From NCBI GenBank assembly GCA_024742405.1, contig JANSYP010000007.1, forward strand, positions 124,001 to 188,000: 64,000 bases of DNA, written 5' to 3'. Position 1 is the first letter of the stretch; each line of letters starts with the position of its first letter. The DNA is from Paracoccaceae bacterium (GTDB taxonomy: Bacteria > Pseudomonadota > Alphaproteobacteria > Rhodobacterales > Rhodobacteraceae). Made by a program: the position numbers and the translations under genes. The notes beneath the pieces were generated by a model. The model was not told the DNA's origin. It worked only from the letters and a program-made list of their open reading frames with translations, and ran no database searches. Of this stretch, positions 52,023-60,810 are shown piece by piece.

Positions 52023-52982
52023 ATGTCCGCGAACGTTTTCTCAGGTTGCATGCCAGCCCTGATGACCCCCTGCAAATCCGATCGCAGCCCGGATTTCGAT
52101 GCGCTCGTCAGAAAGGGCAGCGAACTGATCGCGGCGGGCATGTCGGCTGTGATCTATTGCGGCTCGATGGGGGACTGGCCCCTGCTCACCGACGAGCAGC
52201 GGATGGAAGGCGTCGCGCGCCTCGTTGCGGCTGGCGTGCCGGTCGTGGTCGGCACCGGCGCGGTGAACACCAGATCGGCGGTGGCGCATGCCGCGCACGC
52301 GGCCGAGGTCGGCGCCCTGGGTCTGATGGTTATTCCGCGCGTGCTGTCGCGGGGCTCTTCAAGCGTGGCACAGCGCGCCCATTTCAAGGCGATCCTGGAC
52401 GCCGCGCCGCAACTGCCCGCGGTCATCTACAACAGCCCCTATTACGGCTTTGCGACCAAGGCGGATCTGTTCTTTGCCCTGCGGGCGGAGCACGCGAACC
52501 TGATCGGGTTCAAGGAGTTCGGCGGTCTCGACGATCTGCGCTATGCGGCCGAAAACATCACGTCCCGCGACGAAGACGTGACCCTGATGATCGGCGTCGA
52601 CACCGCCGTCTACCACGGCTTCGTCAATTGCGGCGCCACCGGGGCCATCACCGGCATCGGCAACGCCATCCCGAAGGAGGTCCTTCTGCTCTGCGCGCTC
52701 TGCCGAAAGGCGGCGGAGGGCAATGTCGAGGCGCGCGTGCGTGCCTTGGAGCTGGAGGAAGCGCTCGCCGTTCTGTCCAGCTTCGACGAGGGCCCGGACC
52801 TCGTGCTCTACTACAAGCACCTGATGGTGATGAACGGCGAAGACGCATATCGGCTGCATTTCAACGAAACCGATGCGCTGACCGACGCACAGCGCAACTA
52901 TGCCGAGGCGCAATACACGCTGTTCCGCACCTGGTACGCGTCCTGGTCCGCCCAGGGCGGGATCATCGCCGAATGCGCGTGA
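52023..52982 (+). CDS. DapA/NAL-family lyase, probable pyrroline-4-hydroxy-2-carboxylate deaminase
   Basis: A 319-residue TIM-barrel class I aldolase-like protein. The Schiff-base lysine is in I-G-F-K-E-F (Lys164) and the catalytic tyrosine in A-V-I-Y-N-S-P (Tyr136). AAGGAG precedes the ATG at 52023. In 4-hydroxyproline catabolism such a protein (LhpC) deaminates pyrroline-4-hydroxy-2-carboxylate to alpha-ketoglutarate semialdehyde; the epimerase and oxidase that make its substrate are the next two genes. Ten-base overlap with the epimerase. Confidence 0.85.
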   Translation: MSANVFSGCMPALMTPCKSDRSPDFDALVRKGSELIAAGMSAVIYCGSMGDWPLLTDEQRMEGVARLVAAGVPVVVGTGAVNTRSAVAHAAHAAEVGALGLMVIPRVLSRGSSSVAQRAHFKAILDAAPQLPAVIYNSPYYGFATKADLFFALRAEHANLIGFKEFGGLDDLRYAAENITSRDEDVTLMIGVDTAVYHGFVNCGATGAITGIGNAIPKEVLLLCALCRKAAEGNVEARVRALELEEALAVLSSFDEGPDLVLYYKHLMVMNGEDAYRLHFNETDALTDAQRNYAEAQYTLFRTWYASWSAQGGIIAECA

Positions 52983-53905
52983 TCGACAGCCACACCGCAG
53001 GGGAACCCACCCGCGTGGTCATCGACGGCGGGCCCGATCTCGGATCGGGATCGCTGGCGGAGCGCGCGGCCAGGCTGGAGGCAGAACATCGCGGGTTTTG
53101 CGACTCCGTTCTGCTGGAGCCACGGGGCCATGACGCGATGATAGCCGCACTGCTGGTGGCCCCGTCCGATCCGGACTGCGTTGCCGGTGCGATTTACTTC
53201 AACACGCTCCAGAACCTCGGCATGTGCGGCCATGCGACGATCGGGCTTGCCGCGACGCTTGCGTATCTGGGGCGGATCACACCGGGGCGCCACAAGCTGG
53301 AAACGCCGGTGGGCGTGGTCGAGCTCGTCCTTCACGACGCCAACACCGCATCCGTCGTGAATGTCGAAAGCTACCGGCTGCGCAAATCGGTCTCGGTGAA
53401 GGTCGAGGGCCACGGCACGGTGACGGGCGATGTCGCCTGGGGCGGGAACTGGTTCTTTCTGGTCAGGAACAGCCCCCTTGCCCTGACGGTGGACAACATA
53501 CGCCCTCTGACGGATCTGACTCTGGCTATTCGCGCAGCACTCGAGGCGGCCGGGATCACCGGCGCGGATGGCGCCTGGATCGACCATGTGGAGCTGTTCG
53601 GTCCGCCCGAGGCGGAGAGCGCCCAGGGGCGCAACTTTGTCCTCTGCCCCGGCGGCGCCTATGACCGGTCGCCCTGCGGCACGGGGTCGTCGGCCAAACT
53701 GGCCTGTCTCGCCGCGGACGGGGCGTGGCAGCCCGGCGCCGAGTGGATCCAGGAAAGCGTGATCGGCAGCACCTACGCACTGAGCTACCGGCCCGGCGAG
53801 CAGGGCGGGGTGATCCCGACCGTAAGGGGTCAGGCCTTCGTGACGTCCGAGGCAAATCTGATCTTCGATCCGGCGGATCCCTACCGCATGGGGTTCCGGT
53901 CCTGA
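52973..53905 (+). CDS. Proline racemase family, 4-hydroxyproline 2-epimerase (Cys/Cys type)
   Basis: A 310-residue protein of the proline racemase superfamily. Both acid/base cysteines are present: M-C-G-H (Cys85) and S-P-C-G-T-G (Cys235). This pair is typical of proline racemases and 4-hydroxyproline 2-epimerases; context favours epimerisation of trans-4-hydroxy-L-proline to cis-4-hydroxy-D-proline. The ATG at 52973 lies inside the end of the dapA-like gene; a longer open frame through that gene is a shadow. Confidence 0.88.
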   Translation: MRVIDSHTAGEPTRVVIDGGPDLGSGSLAERAARLEAEHRGFCDSVLLEPRGHDAMIAALLVAPSDPDCVAGAIYFNTLQNLGMCGHATIGLAATLAYLGRITPGRHKLETPVGVVELVLHDANTASVVNVESYRLRKSVSVKVEGHGTVTGDVAWGGNWFFLVRNSPLALTVDNIRPLTDLTLAIRAALEAAGITGADGAWIDHVELFGPPEAESAQGRNFVLCPGGAYDRSPCGTGSSAKLACLAADGAWQPGAEWIQESVIGSTYALSYRPGEQGGVIPTVRGQAFVTSEANLIFDPADPYRMGFRS

Positions 53906-53933
53906 CCGGGGCGACCACCTGACCGCCAATGGC

Positions 53934-55190
53934 ATGGCAAACAGCATGACCCATGACACCATCGTAATCGGCGCGGGCATTATCGGGATCAGCACCGCGC
54001 TGGCCTTGCAGGCCACCGGCCGGCACAGTGTTCTGGTCGTGGATCGGGGCGGCCCGGACCCCAGGGCGTCCGAGGTCAACGCGGGCGCTTTTGCCTTCGC
54101 CGATATCGTGCCCCTGGCGACGCCGGGCATCCTGCGCAAGGCACCGAAATGGCTGCTGGATCCGTTGGGTCCGCTCTCGATCCCCCCATCCTACGCCCTG
54201 AGTATCGCGCCGTGGATGCTGCGCTTCTGGCGGGCAAGCTGGCGCGACCGCTATCAGGCGTCGATGCAGGCCCAGGCGCAGTTGATGGCGCTGTCACGCG
54301 CGGCGGTGGAGCGTCAGATCGATCTGGCGAAGGGCGAGCCCCTGATCCAGCGCGAGGGTCAGCTCCAGCTCTTTGAAGGTGCGGGCGACTTCGCCGCCAG
54401 CCTGCCGATATGGCACCTGCGCCGCGATCTTGGCATCCGGTTCGATCTGTTGGATAGCCCGCGCGCCATCGCCGAAATTCAGCCCGGCCTCGATCCGCGC
54501 TTCACCCATGCGGGCTATACGCCGGACTGGATCAACACCTGCGATCCGGCCCGGTGGCTCGCGCATCTGACGGAGCAGTTTCTGGCGCGGGGCGGACAGA
54601 CGGAACGGGCGCATGTGACGGCGCTCGAGCCCGCGACCGACGATGTGCGCCTTCGGTGCGATGGCCGGACGGCGTTGCAGGCCAGACAGGTGATCGTCGC
54701 CGCGGGCGCCTGGTCGCACCACCTGGCGCGCACCCTTGGCGATCGCATCCCGCTCGAGACAGAGCGCGGCTACAACACGACCTTGCCTCCGGGCGCGTTC
54801 GATCTGCGCACGCATCTGACGTTCGGGGGCCACGGTTTCGTGGTCAGCCGGATCAACGGCGGCATCCGCATCGGCGGCGCTGTCGAACTTGGCGGGCTAG
54901 CGCTGCCCCCCAACTTCAAGCGGGCCGAAACCCTGCTGGACAAGTCCGCAACCTTCATGCCCGGACTTGATACATCAGGCGGCACGCAATGGATGGGGTT
55001 CCGCCCCTCTCTGCCCGACAGCCTGCCGGTCATCGACATCTCTCCTAGGTCCAACCTTGTGATCTATGCCTTTGGCCATGGCCATCTGGGCCTGACGCAA
55101 TCCGCCGGAACCGCAGAGCTGGTGACCGACCTGGTCGCCGGACGCAGCCCGCAAATCGACATGCGCCCGTTCGCTGCATCCCGGTTCTGA
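53934..55190 (+). CDS. DadA-like FAD oxidoreductase, probable D-hydroxyproline dehydrogenase
   Basis: A 418-residue flavoprotein: N-terminal dinucleotide motif V-I-G-A-G-I-I-G-I-S, central substrate domain, and C-terminal G-F-R-P-S-L-P-D-S-L-P-V-I with G-H-G-H-L-G-L-T, typical of D-amino acid dehydrogenases. It would oxidise cis-4-hydroxy-D-proline to pyrroline-4-hydroxy-2-carboxylate, the step between epimerase and DapA-like deaminase. ATG at 53934 or 53946. Confidence 0.85.
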   Translation: MANSMTHDTIVIGAGIIGISTALALQATGRHSVLVVDRGGPDPRASEVNAGAFAFADIVPLATPGILRKAPKWLLDPLGPLSIPPSYALSIAPWMLRFWRASWRDRYQASMQAQAQLMALSRAAVERQIDLAKGEPLIQREGQLQLFEGAGDFAASLPIWHLRRDLGIRFDLLDSPRAIAEIQPGLDPRFTHAGYTPDWINTCDPARWLAHLTEQFLARGGQTERAHVTALEPATDDVRLRCDGRTALQARQVIVAAGAWSHHLARTLGDRIPLETERGYNTTLPPGAFDLRTHLTFGGHGFVVSRINGGIRIGGAVELGGLALPPNFKRAETLLDKSATFMPGLDTSGGTQWMGFRPSLPDSLPVIDISPRSNLVIYAFGHGHLGLTQSAGTAELVTDLVAGRSPQIDMRPFAASRF

Positions 55191-55265
55191 GCCGACACCC
55201 TTGATACGCCCCACGCCGATCTTCGACGCTTTTGGCGCCCACCCGACATAACCCCGAGGTCAGAC

Positions 55266-56294
55266 ATGCGCAGTTCCAAAACCCTCCACGTCATTTCCGC
55301 CCACGCCGAAGGAGAGGTCGGGGACGTGATCGTCGGCGGCGTCGCACCGCCACCGGGCGACACAATATGGGACCAGCGGAGCTTCATCGCGCAGGACCGG
55401 ACCTTGCGGGACTTCGTGCTGAACGAGCCGCGCGGCGGGGTCTTTCGCCATGTGAATCTGCTGGTGCCGCCGAAGCATCCGGACGCCGACGCGGCCTTCA
55501 TCATCATGGAACCCGAAGACACCCCGCCGATGTCCGGCTCAAACTCGATCTGCGTCTCGACCGTTCTTCTGGATGGCGGCATCATTCCCATGCAGGAGCC
55601 GGTGACAGAAATGCTGCTCGAAGCCCCGGGCGGGCTTGTCCGGGTGCGGGCGGACTGCAGGAACGGCAAGGCCGAGCGGATCTCCGTCCAGAATGTCGCG
55701 AGCTTTGCCGACAGGATCGCGGCTCCGCTCGAGGTCGACGGGTTGGGAACCCTGACCGTCGACACCGCCTACGGCGGTGACAGTTTCGTCGTCGTGGAAG
55801 CGGAAACTCTGGGCTTCGAGATCGTCGAAAGCGAGGCCGCACAGATCGCCCGGCTCGGCGTGCGCATCACCAACGCCGCCAACGAACAGCTCGGGTTTTC
55901 GCACCCTGAAAACCCGGACTGGGATCATATCTCCTTCTGCGCCTTGTGCGGGCCGTTGCGCGAAACGGAAACCGGTCTGGAGGGACGGTCGGCCGTGGCC
56001 ATCCAGCCCGGCAAGGTGGATCGCTCGCCCACCGGAACCGCGGTGTCCGCGCGCATGGCCCTGATGGCGGCCAAGGGGCAGATGCGCGTCGGGCAGGAGT
56101 TTCTGGCCACATCCATCATCGGGTCGACCTTCACCGGGAAGATCCTGGACAAGGCCCGCGTCGGCGGCCGCCCGGCCATCATCCCCCAGATCAGCGGACG
56201 CGGCTGGATCACGGGCGTGCATCAACACATGCTGGACCCGGCGGACCCATGGCCCCGTGGGTACAAGCTCAGCGATACGTGGGGCGCCGGTTAG
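55266..56294 (+). CDS. Proline racemase superfamily protein with Ser/Thr active site (atypical)
   Basis: A 342-residue member of the proline racemase fold that differs at both catalytic places: M-S-G-S-N (Ser90) replaces M-C-G-H, and S-P-T-G-T (Thr256) replaces S-P-C-G-T. Thr at the second place is known in trans-3-hydroxy-L-proline dehydratases, whose product pyrroline-2-carboxylate would be used by the OCD-like reductase in this island. Ser instead of Cys at the first place leaves the activity open. It is about 30 residues longer than its neighbour and clearly a different subfamily, not a recent duplicate. Confidence 0.85.
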   Translation: MRSSKTLHVISAHAEGEVGDVIVGGVAPPPGDTIWDQRSFIAQDRTLRDFVLNEPRGGVFRHVNLLVPPKHPDADAAFIIMEPEDTPPMSGSNSICVSTVLLDGGIIPMQEPVTEMLLEAPGGLVRVRADCRNGKAERISVQNVASFADRIAAPLEVDGLGTLTVDTAYGGDSFVVVEAETLGFEIVESEAAQIARLGVRITNAANEQLGFSHPENPDWDHISFCALCGPLRETETGLEGRSAVAIQPGKVDRSPTGTAVSARMALMAAKGQMRVGQEFLATSIIGSTFTGKILDKARVGGRPAIIPQISGRGWITGVHQHMLDPADPWPRGYKLSDTWGAG

Positions 56295-56673
56295 CCACAC
56301 AGGCGTACGCGCCATCGGGGCCACGCAATGGGAACGGGTGCCAACGTCCACACCTCCCCCGCAAGACCTTCGATCCGATGGGGGGCGTAAATGTCTGGAT
56401 GCCGACGGCCGCGGTCGCCTGTTCACGCCTGAAGGCGCGGCGCCCGGACACGGACCCACAACCCGCGCCGAGGCACCCTGTGCGACGCCGCCCGGGTCGG
56501 CGCCGTTCGACCCACCGCAAGGCTTCGACGGGCCGCCTGCATGGTGTGGGCGCTGACCGGGATCATCGTCGAACCGCTCCGGAAATCTGGCTGACCCGGG
56601 ACCGATGTCTGAATTGACAGTTCGCCGCTCCGGCCGATCAATGCCGTCAGCCAAAGACACTTGGGAGGGTGAC
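56295..56673. other. About 380 bases without a supported gene
   Basis: GC-rich spacer between the Ser/Thr racemase-fold gene and the cupin gene. Open frames on both strands are Pro/Arg/Gly-rich and featureless. A promoter for the cupin gene may lie here but no clear element was seen. Confidence 0.45.
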
Positions 56674-57117
56674 ATGGTGAAATCCGCGATACTGACCCTG
56701 GCGATCGCCGGGTTCGCGGCCGCGGCGGCCCGGGCCGAAGCGCCGCCGATAAGCATCATCGACAGCGCGACCCCGTCAGAGGAACTGCCCGTCAAGCCGG
56801 GGGTCTATATCGGTCAGAAGATCACGTTCGAGGACGCCCATAGCGACGATATCACCGCCCGCGTCGGGGTCTGGGAGGCCGGCGAGAGCAAGACCTATCT
56901 CGAGGATTACCCCTGGACCGAATATGTGCTGATGATCAGCGGCCATGTCGTGATCACCAACGAGGACGGGACCGAAAACTCCTTCAAGGCCGGCGACACC
57001 TTCGTCATCCCCAAAGGGTTCAGCGGGATCTGGGATGTGCGCGAGCATATGAAGAAACAGATGGTCCAGATCGGCGATCCCGACGCACGGCCGATCTCGC
57101 GCCCGGTGACCGACTGA
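56674..57117 (+). CDS. Exported cupin-domain protein
   Basis: A 147-residue protein with a signal peptide (about 1-21, ending A-R-A) and one cupin of the EutQ/DUF861 type (V-G-V-W-E-A-G-E-S, then Y-V-L-M-I-S-G-H-V-V-I-T, G-D-T-F-V-I-P-K-G-F). The usual metal histidines are largely absent, so it may bind a ligand without metal. GGGAGG precedes the ATG at 56674. It lies at the far end of the hydroxyproline island; no function can be assigned. Confidence 0.75.
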   Translation: MVKSAILTLAIAGFAAAAARAEAPPISIIDSATPSEELPVKPGVYIGQKITFEDAHSDDITARVGVWEAGESKTYLEDYPWTEYVLMISGHVVITNEDGTENSFKAGDTFVIPKGFSGIWDVREHMKKQMVQIGDPDARPISRPVTD

Positions 57118-57305
57118 TCCGTCCGGAGTCTGCGATCGGACCGGAAGCCCCCTGGGTGCTAAATGCTGCTCGTGCGCTTGGCGGCAATTCCGCTATAGTC
57201 CGGGCATCCCGCAGCCTGATTGATGCGGCGCGCGGGGTGCCCTATGCCGCCGAGCGGTATTGTCTCCGCCGGTAACGCCCCGTGCCATTGCCAGAGGACA
57301 CGCCC

Positions 57306-58439
57306 ATGATCCCGCAGATCCTTCCGCCCGCCAGCATGCGTTCCGCCGCCGCCATGACCCTCGCCGCGCTTCTGTCTCTGGCCCCGGTCGCCGAGGCCTG
57401 CACCTATGTCCGTCTGACCGCGTCCGACGGCTCGCAGCATCCCGGCCGGACCATGGAATGGGGCAATTTCGATCTCGTTCCGGGCTTCGCGATCGTTCCG
57501 CGGGGCCGGGACCACAGCGCGATGACCATGCCGGACGGCGCCGCCGGTGCGACATGGACGGGCACGTACGGCTATGCCGGCGTGACACTGCTGGGGCGCG
57601 AGGATCTCTTCGGCGATATCATCAACGAAGAGGGGCTCGTGCTGAACCTCCTCTATTTCCCCGGGTTCACCGGCTATCAGCCCTATGATCCCGCTCTGGC
57701 CAGCAGCTCGCTCAGCGCGACGGACTTCATGACGTACATGGGCAGCCAGTTCGCCACTGTGGACGAAGTAAAGGCCGCGGCGAAGGAGATCCGGGTCGTT
57801 TCCGTCGTCGAACCCGCGCTCGGTTTTCCGGCGCCGGTGCATGTCGTCGTGTCGGACCCGACGGGCGACGAGATCGTGGTCGAGTACATCGACGGTGAAT
57901 TGCATATTTACGAGCAGACCATCGGTGTCATGACGAACGCGCCCTCCTATGACTGGCACCTGACCAATCTGCGCAACTATCTGAACCTGCGCCCGGTCAA
58001 TTGGCCGGATGTCGACGTGGCGGGCCTGACGCTGTCCGGGATCGGCTACGGCACGGGCTTTCTGGGGCTGCCGGGCGACTATACGCCGCCGTCGCGTTTC
58101 GTACGTGCCGCGGCCTTCAAGGAAACCGCCCGGGAGACCGCAGGCGGCTATGACACGACGCTGGAGCATTTCCGCATTCTCGACAGTTTCCAGCTGCCGA
58201 TCGAAGGCGATTTCGACGACTTGCCCGAGGGGCTGGAGCCGCTCAGCTACGGCAGCACGCAATACACTGTCTCTTTCGATACCGCGAATATGGTCGTCTA
58301 TTATCACACTGATGACGAGCGCACGGTTCGTAGGGTGGATCTCGGCGCGGTTGACTGGGACAGTCTGTCGGAGCCCCTCTCGACGCCCCTGCGCCGGGGC
58401 GGCCCGCCCCGGATCGAAGAGGTCACGCTGGGCGATTGA
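57306..58439 (+). CDS. Choloylglycine hydrolase family Ntn amidase, exported
   Basis: A 377-residue member of the bile salt hydrolase/penicillin V acylase family. The signal peptide ends A-E-A just before C-T-Y-V-R, so cleavage exposes the nucleophilic Cys32 as the mature N-terminus. Further family residues are seen in R-T-M-E-W (Arg and the substrate pocket), N-E-E-G-L-V-L-N, V-M-T-N-A-P-S-Y-D-W and the late Arg region. It cleaves amide bonds; in Gram-negative bacteria relatives act on bile salts, penicillin V or acyl-homoserine lactones. The substrate here is unknown. AGAGGA precedes the ATG at 57306. Confidence 0.85.
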   Translation: MIPQILPPASMRSAAAMTLAALLSLAPVAEACTYVRLTASDGSQHPGRTMEWGNFDLVPGFAIVPRGRDHSAMTMPDGAAGATWTGTYGYAGVTLLGREDLFGDIINEEGLVLNLLYFPGFTGYQPYDPALASSSLSATDFMTYMGSQFATVDEVKAAAKEIRVVSVVEPALGFPAPVHVVVSDPTGDEIVVEYIDGELHIYEQTIGVMTNAPSYDWHLTNLRNYLNLRPVNWPDVDVAGLTLSGIGYGTGFLGLPGDYTPPSRFVRAAAFKETARETAGGYDTTLEHFRILDSFQLPIEGDFDDLPEGLEPLSYGSTQYTVSFDTANMVVYYHTDDERTVRRVDLGAVDWDSLSEPLSTPLRRGGPPRIEEVTLGD

Positions 58440-58478
58440 CCCGCGACCAGCCCTACCGGCCCCCGCGGGCCGCGTCCG

Positions 58479-58931
58479 TCACGCGGGGTCGGCAGTGGGC
58501 TTTCGGTGGCGCAGCCAGACATAGAAGCTCAGCAGGATGGCCGATCCGGAGACAAGGGTCATGAGCGTGCCCGGAAAGAACCGCACATGGCCGGGCAGGT
58601 CGAGGAACAGGAAATACCCCAGATCCGCGAGCCCGCCCACCATCGCCGTCACCCAGATCGCTGTCAGAAAACCACGCCAGACAAAGACCGCGCCGATGAG
58701 CGTCACGATCCCGAACCACAGCAGGTTCCAGGCATGTTGGCGCAGGACCGCACCGACGGCCTCCGCGTACGGCCCGGTGAGCGTCGCCGGATCGACGGCG
58801 TCGGCGATGGCCTGGAATCCCGCAGCCGTGCTGCCTGACAGGACCATGGCCCCGGCGAAGGCATGGACGAGGCCCCAGATCACCCAGAGCCCGGCCGCGA
58901 TCTTCAGGAGTGTTTTTTCGGTTGCTGTCAC
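58479..58931 (-). CDS. Small integral membrane protein, unknown
   Basis: About 150 residues with four hydrophobic segments (roughly 8-30, 52-72, 78-98, 108-130), ending R-H-R-K-P-T-A-D. I do not recognise a family. A GTG at 58931 with GGGAG about 10 bases upstream is the best start; a longer ATG version would reach into the MarR operators. Divergent from the marR gene and possibly its target. Confidence 0.68.
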   Translation of the reverse strand: MTATEKTLLKIAAGLWVIWGLVHAFAGAMVLSGSTAAGFQAIADAVDPATLTGPYAEAVGAVLRQHAWNLLWFGIVTLIGAVFVWRGFLTAIWVTAMVGGLADLGYFLFLDLPGHVRFFPGTLMTLVSGSAILLSFYVWLRHRKPTADPA

Positions 58932-58992
58932 GCTGTAGATCTCCCACGCCTGTAGTGCCGAACCGCTTGATGCATGCGCGGCGGACCGATAA

Positions 58993-59035
58993 TTTGATAA
59001 AGTCAAATATGTGAAATATGGTTGATAAAGTCAAC
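58993..59035. promoter_or_regulatory. Tandem palindromic operators for the MarR regulator
   Basis: TTTGATAAAGTCAAA (58993-59007) and GTTGATAAAGTCAAC (59021-59035) share the core TTGATAAAGTCAA; each is a 15-base palindrome, 28 bases apart. The second covers codons 2-6 of the marR gene. Position between divergent genes suggests autorepression and control of the membrane protein gene. Confidence 0.75.
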
Positions 59036-59458
59036 ATAAATCCGGCAGGGCCGGATATCGAGGTTGCGCGCCTGATCGACCGCATGACGCGCCGTATCCA
59101 CGCCGCGCTGAATGCCCGCGCCGCGGAGTTCGACCGTCACCGGGTCGGGCCGGCCGGTGGCATTCTGCTGCTGACGCTCGCCGATCACGAACCCGCCCGC
59201 GTCCAGGATCTCGTGCGGCTGATGGCGCGCGACAAGGGACAGATGACACGCGGGGTCCAGGCGCTGGAGCGCAAGGGCCTGATCGCGCGCCGGGACTGTG
59301 CCGACGATGCGCGGGTCTCGTTGCTGGTTCTGACGGAAGAGGGGCACAGAGCGGTGGGCGAGCTTCAGCACGCGGTGGCCGAGGCACTCGACGGCATCCT
59401 GGCGCCGCTGCCCGCGGCGGACCGCAGGCAGCTCAAGGCGATCCTGGCAAAGCTCTGA
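59018..59458 (+). CDS. MarR family transcription regulator
   Basis: A 146-residue MarR protein: winged helix (about 45-110) with L-M-A-R-D-K-G-Q-M-T-R-G-V-Q-A-L-E-R-K-G-L-I-A-R and the wing D-A-R-V-S-L-L-V-L-T. The start codon sits between two perfect palindromes, so it probably represses itself. Ligand unknown. Confidence 0.87.
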   Translation: MVDKVNINPAGPDIEVARLIDRMTRRIHAALNARAAEFDRHRVGPAGGILLLTLADHEPARVQDLVRLMARDKGQMTRGVQALERKGLIARRDCADDARVSLLVLTEEGHRAVGELQHAVAEALDGILAPLPAADRRQLKAILAKL

Positions 59459-59467
59459 GCCGGCGGC

Positions 59468-60190
59468 CTAGTCCGCCACCAGCATGTAGCCCGCGCCGCG
59501 CACCGTCTGCAGATAGCGCGGCTGTTTCGGGTCGGCCTCGATCTTGCGGCGCAACCGGGTGATCTGCACATCCACCGCGCGTTCCTGGGCCTGGCCCTTG
59601 TCGCGGCCCAGATCCTCGACCAGTTTCGTCCGGCTCAGCGCCTCGCCCGTATTGGCCGAGAAGATCCGCATCAGGTGGCTTTCGGTGGCCGTCAGGCGCA
59701 CCAGCTCGTCGCCCGCCCACATCTCGCCGCGCTCCACGTCGTAGCGCACCGGTCCGAGATTGAGCACCTTGATCGGCGCGTCGCCCGGCGGCGGCGGCAC
59801 CCGGCGCAGCACCGCGTTGATCCGCAGCAGCAACTCCTTGGGTTCAAACGGTTTGGCCAGGTAATCGTCCGCCCCGGCCTCCAGACCCCGGATCCGGTCC
59901 GCCGTGTCGCCCTTGGCCGTCAGCAGCAGGATCGGCGTCGCGATGTCCTCGCGCAGGCTCGCTGTCAGCGCGATTCCGTCCTCGCCCGGCATCATCACGT
60001 CGAGCACGATCATGTCGAACTCCAGCCCGCCCAGCAGTCGCCGCGCCTGGGCCGCGTCCCGCGCCGCACTGACCAGAAACCCGCTGCGCACAAGGAACTT
60101 CTGCAGCAGCTCGCGGATGCGGTCGTCATCATCGACGATCAGCAGATGGGCGTCGGGCGCCTCCGGCATGATGATCCCGGCATCAGCCAT
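59468..60190 (-). CDS. petR: PetR, OmpR-family response regulator
   Basis: A 240-residue response regulator. The receiver domain has the acidic pocket near 20-22, phosphoacceptor Asp64 in V-L-D-V-M-M-P-G-E-D-G and Lys113 in A-K-P-F-E-P-K-E-L. A C-terminal OmpR-type winged helix follows (about 140-238). In Rhodobacter capsulatus petP-petR was found upstream of the cytochrome bc1 genes; the overlap with a PetP-like MarR gene supports the name. No histidine kinase lies nearby. Confidence 0.85.
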   Translation of the reverse strand: MADAGIIMPEAPDAHLLIVDDDDRIRELLQKFLVRSGFLVSAARDAAQARRLLGGLEFDMIVLDVMMPGEDGIALTASLREDIATPILLLTAKGDTADRIRGLEAGADDYLAKPFEPKELLLRINAVLRRVPPPPGDAPIKVLNLGPVRYDVERGEMWAGDELVRLTATESHLMRIFSANTGEALSRTKLVEDLGRDKGQAQERAVDVQITRLRRKIEADPKQPRYLQTVRGAGYMLVAD

Positions 60191-60677
60191 GGAAATGGGC
60201 CCGCATGTCGGGATCCATGATCTGTTCCAGCACCTGGCGGAACCCGCGCACGGCCTCGGGCCCCGCGGCGCGATAGGCCGCGCGCATCCGGCGGCGCTGG
60301 GCCTCCGACAGGCGTTTTTCCAGCGCCACGCCGTTCTCCGTCAGATAGAGGTTGCGCTCGCGCTTGTCGCGACGGCCGACGCGGCTGTCGACCAGCCCGT
60401 CCGCGATCAGCGCGCGCAGCACACGGTTCAGCGACTGTTTGGTCACGCCCAAAATCGACAGCAGATTGTTCACCGTCGTGCCGGGGGTGCGCTGGATGAA
60501 ATGCAGTGCGCGGTGATGGGCGCGTCCATAGGAAAACTCCTCCAGCAACCGGTCGGGATCGGCGGTGAAGCCGCGATAGGCAAAGAACATCGCCTCGATC
60601 CCCTTGCGCAACTGCTCATCTGTCAGAAAAAGCAGACTTTCGCCATCGGTGCTAGAGCCAGCGCGCCCGTCGGCCAT
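60183..60677 (-). CDS. petP: PetP, MarR-family regulator paired with PetR
   Basis: A 164-residue MarR-type protein with a winged helix (about 65-130: L-L-S-I-L-G-V-T-K-Q-S-L-N-R-V-L-R-A-L, then R-R-D-K-R-E-R-N-L-Y-L-T). Its end overlaps petR by 8 bases. PetP and PetR act together by genetics in Rhodobacter; the signal is not established. Confidence 0.83.
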   Translation of the reverse strand: MADGRAGSSTDGESLLFLTDEQLRKGIEAMFFAYRGFTADPDRLLEEFSYGRAHHRALHFIQRTPGTTVNNLLSILGVTKQSLNRVLRALIADGLVDSRVGRRDKRERNLYLTENGVALEKRLSEAQRRRMRAAYRAAGPEAVRGFRQVLEQIMDPDMRAHFHG

Positions 60678-60768
60678 GTCAGGATCCCCTCAATTCACAT
60701 GCTTGGCGCATTTTACGTCAGTGTTGTTGACTTTCCAAGGGCGGACTGATAGCCCGCTGCGAGAGTTT

Positions 60769-60810
60769 GCGCAATATTCAGTCCGAACCGGACCTAACCG
60801 CGCAATATTC
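60769..60810. promoter_or_regulatory. Direct repeats in the petP-ilvE divergent promoter region
   Basis: GCGCAATATTC occurs at 60769-60779 and again at 60800-60810, 31 bases apart (about three helical turns). The region also holds a TTGACT element at 60727. It probably binds a dimeric activator or repressor; which one is unknown. Confidence 0.5.

Noticed and set aside
52046-53905. 619-residue fusion of a DapA-region frame with the epimerase
   Set aside because: The N-terminal half is out-of-frame sequence of the DapA-like gene; homology begins at the ATG at 52973.
56305-56617. Possible small gene in the spacer before the cupin
   Set aside because: All frames are Pro/Arg/Gly-rich without a domain and none has a convincing start.
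58993-59035. FNR/Dnr boxes upstream of the MarR gene
   Set aside because: TTGAT and GTCAA half sites are present but separated by three bases, not four, and form longer 15-base palindromes typical of MarR operators.
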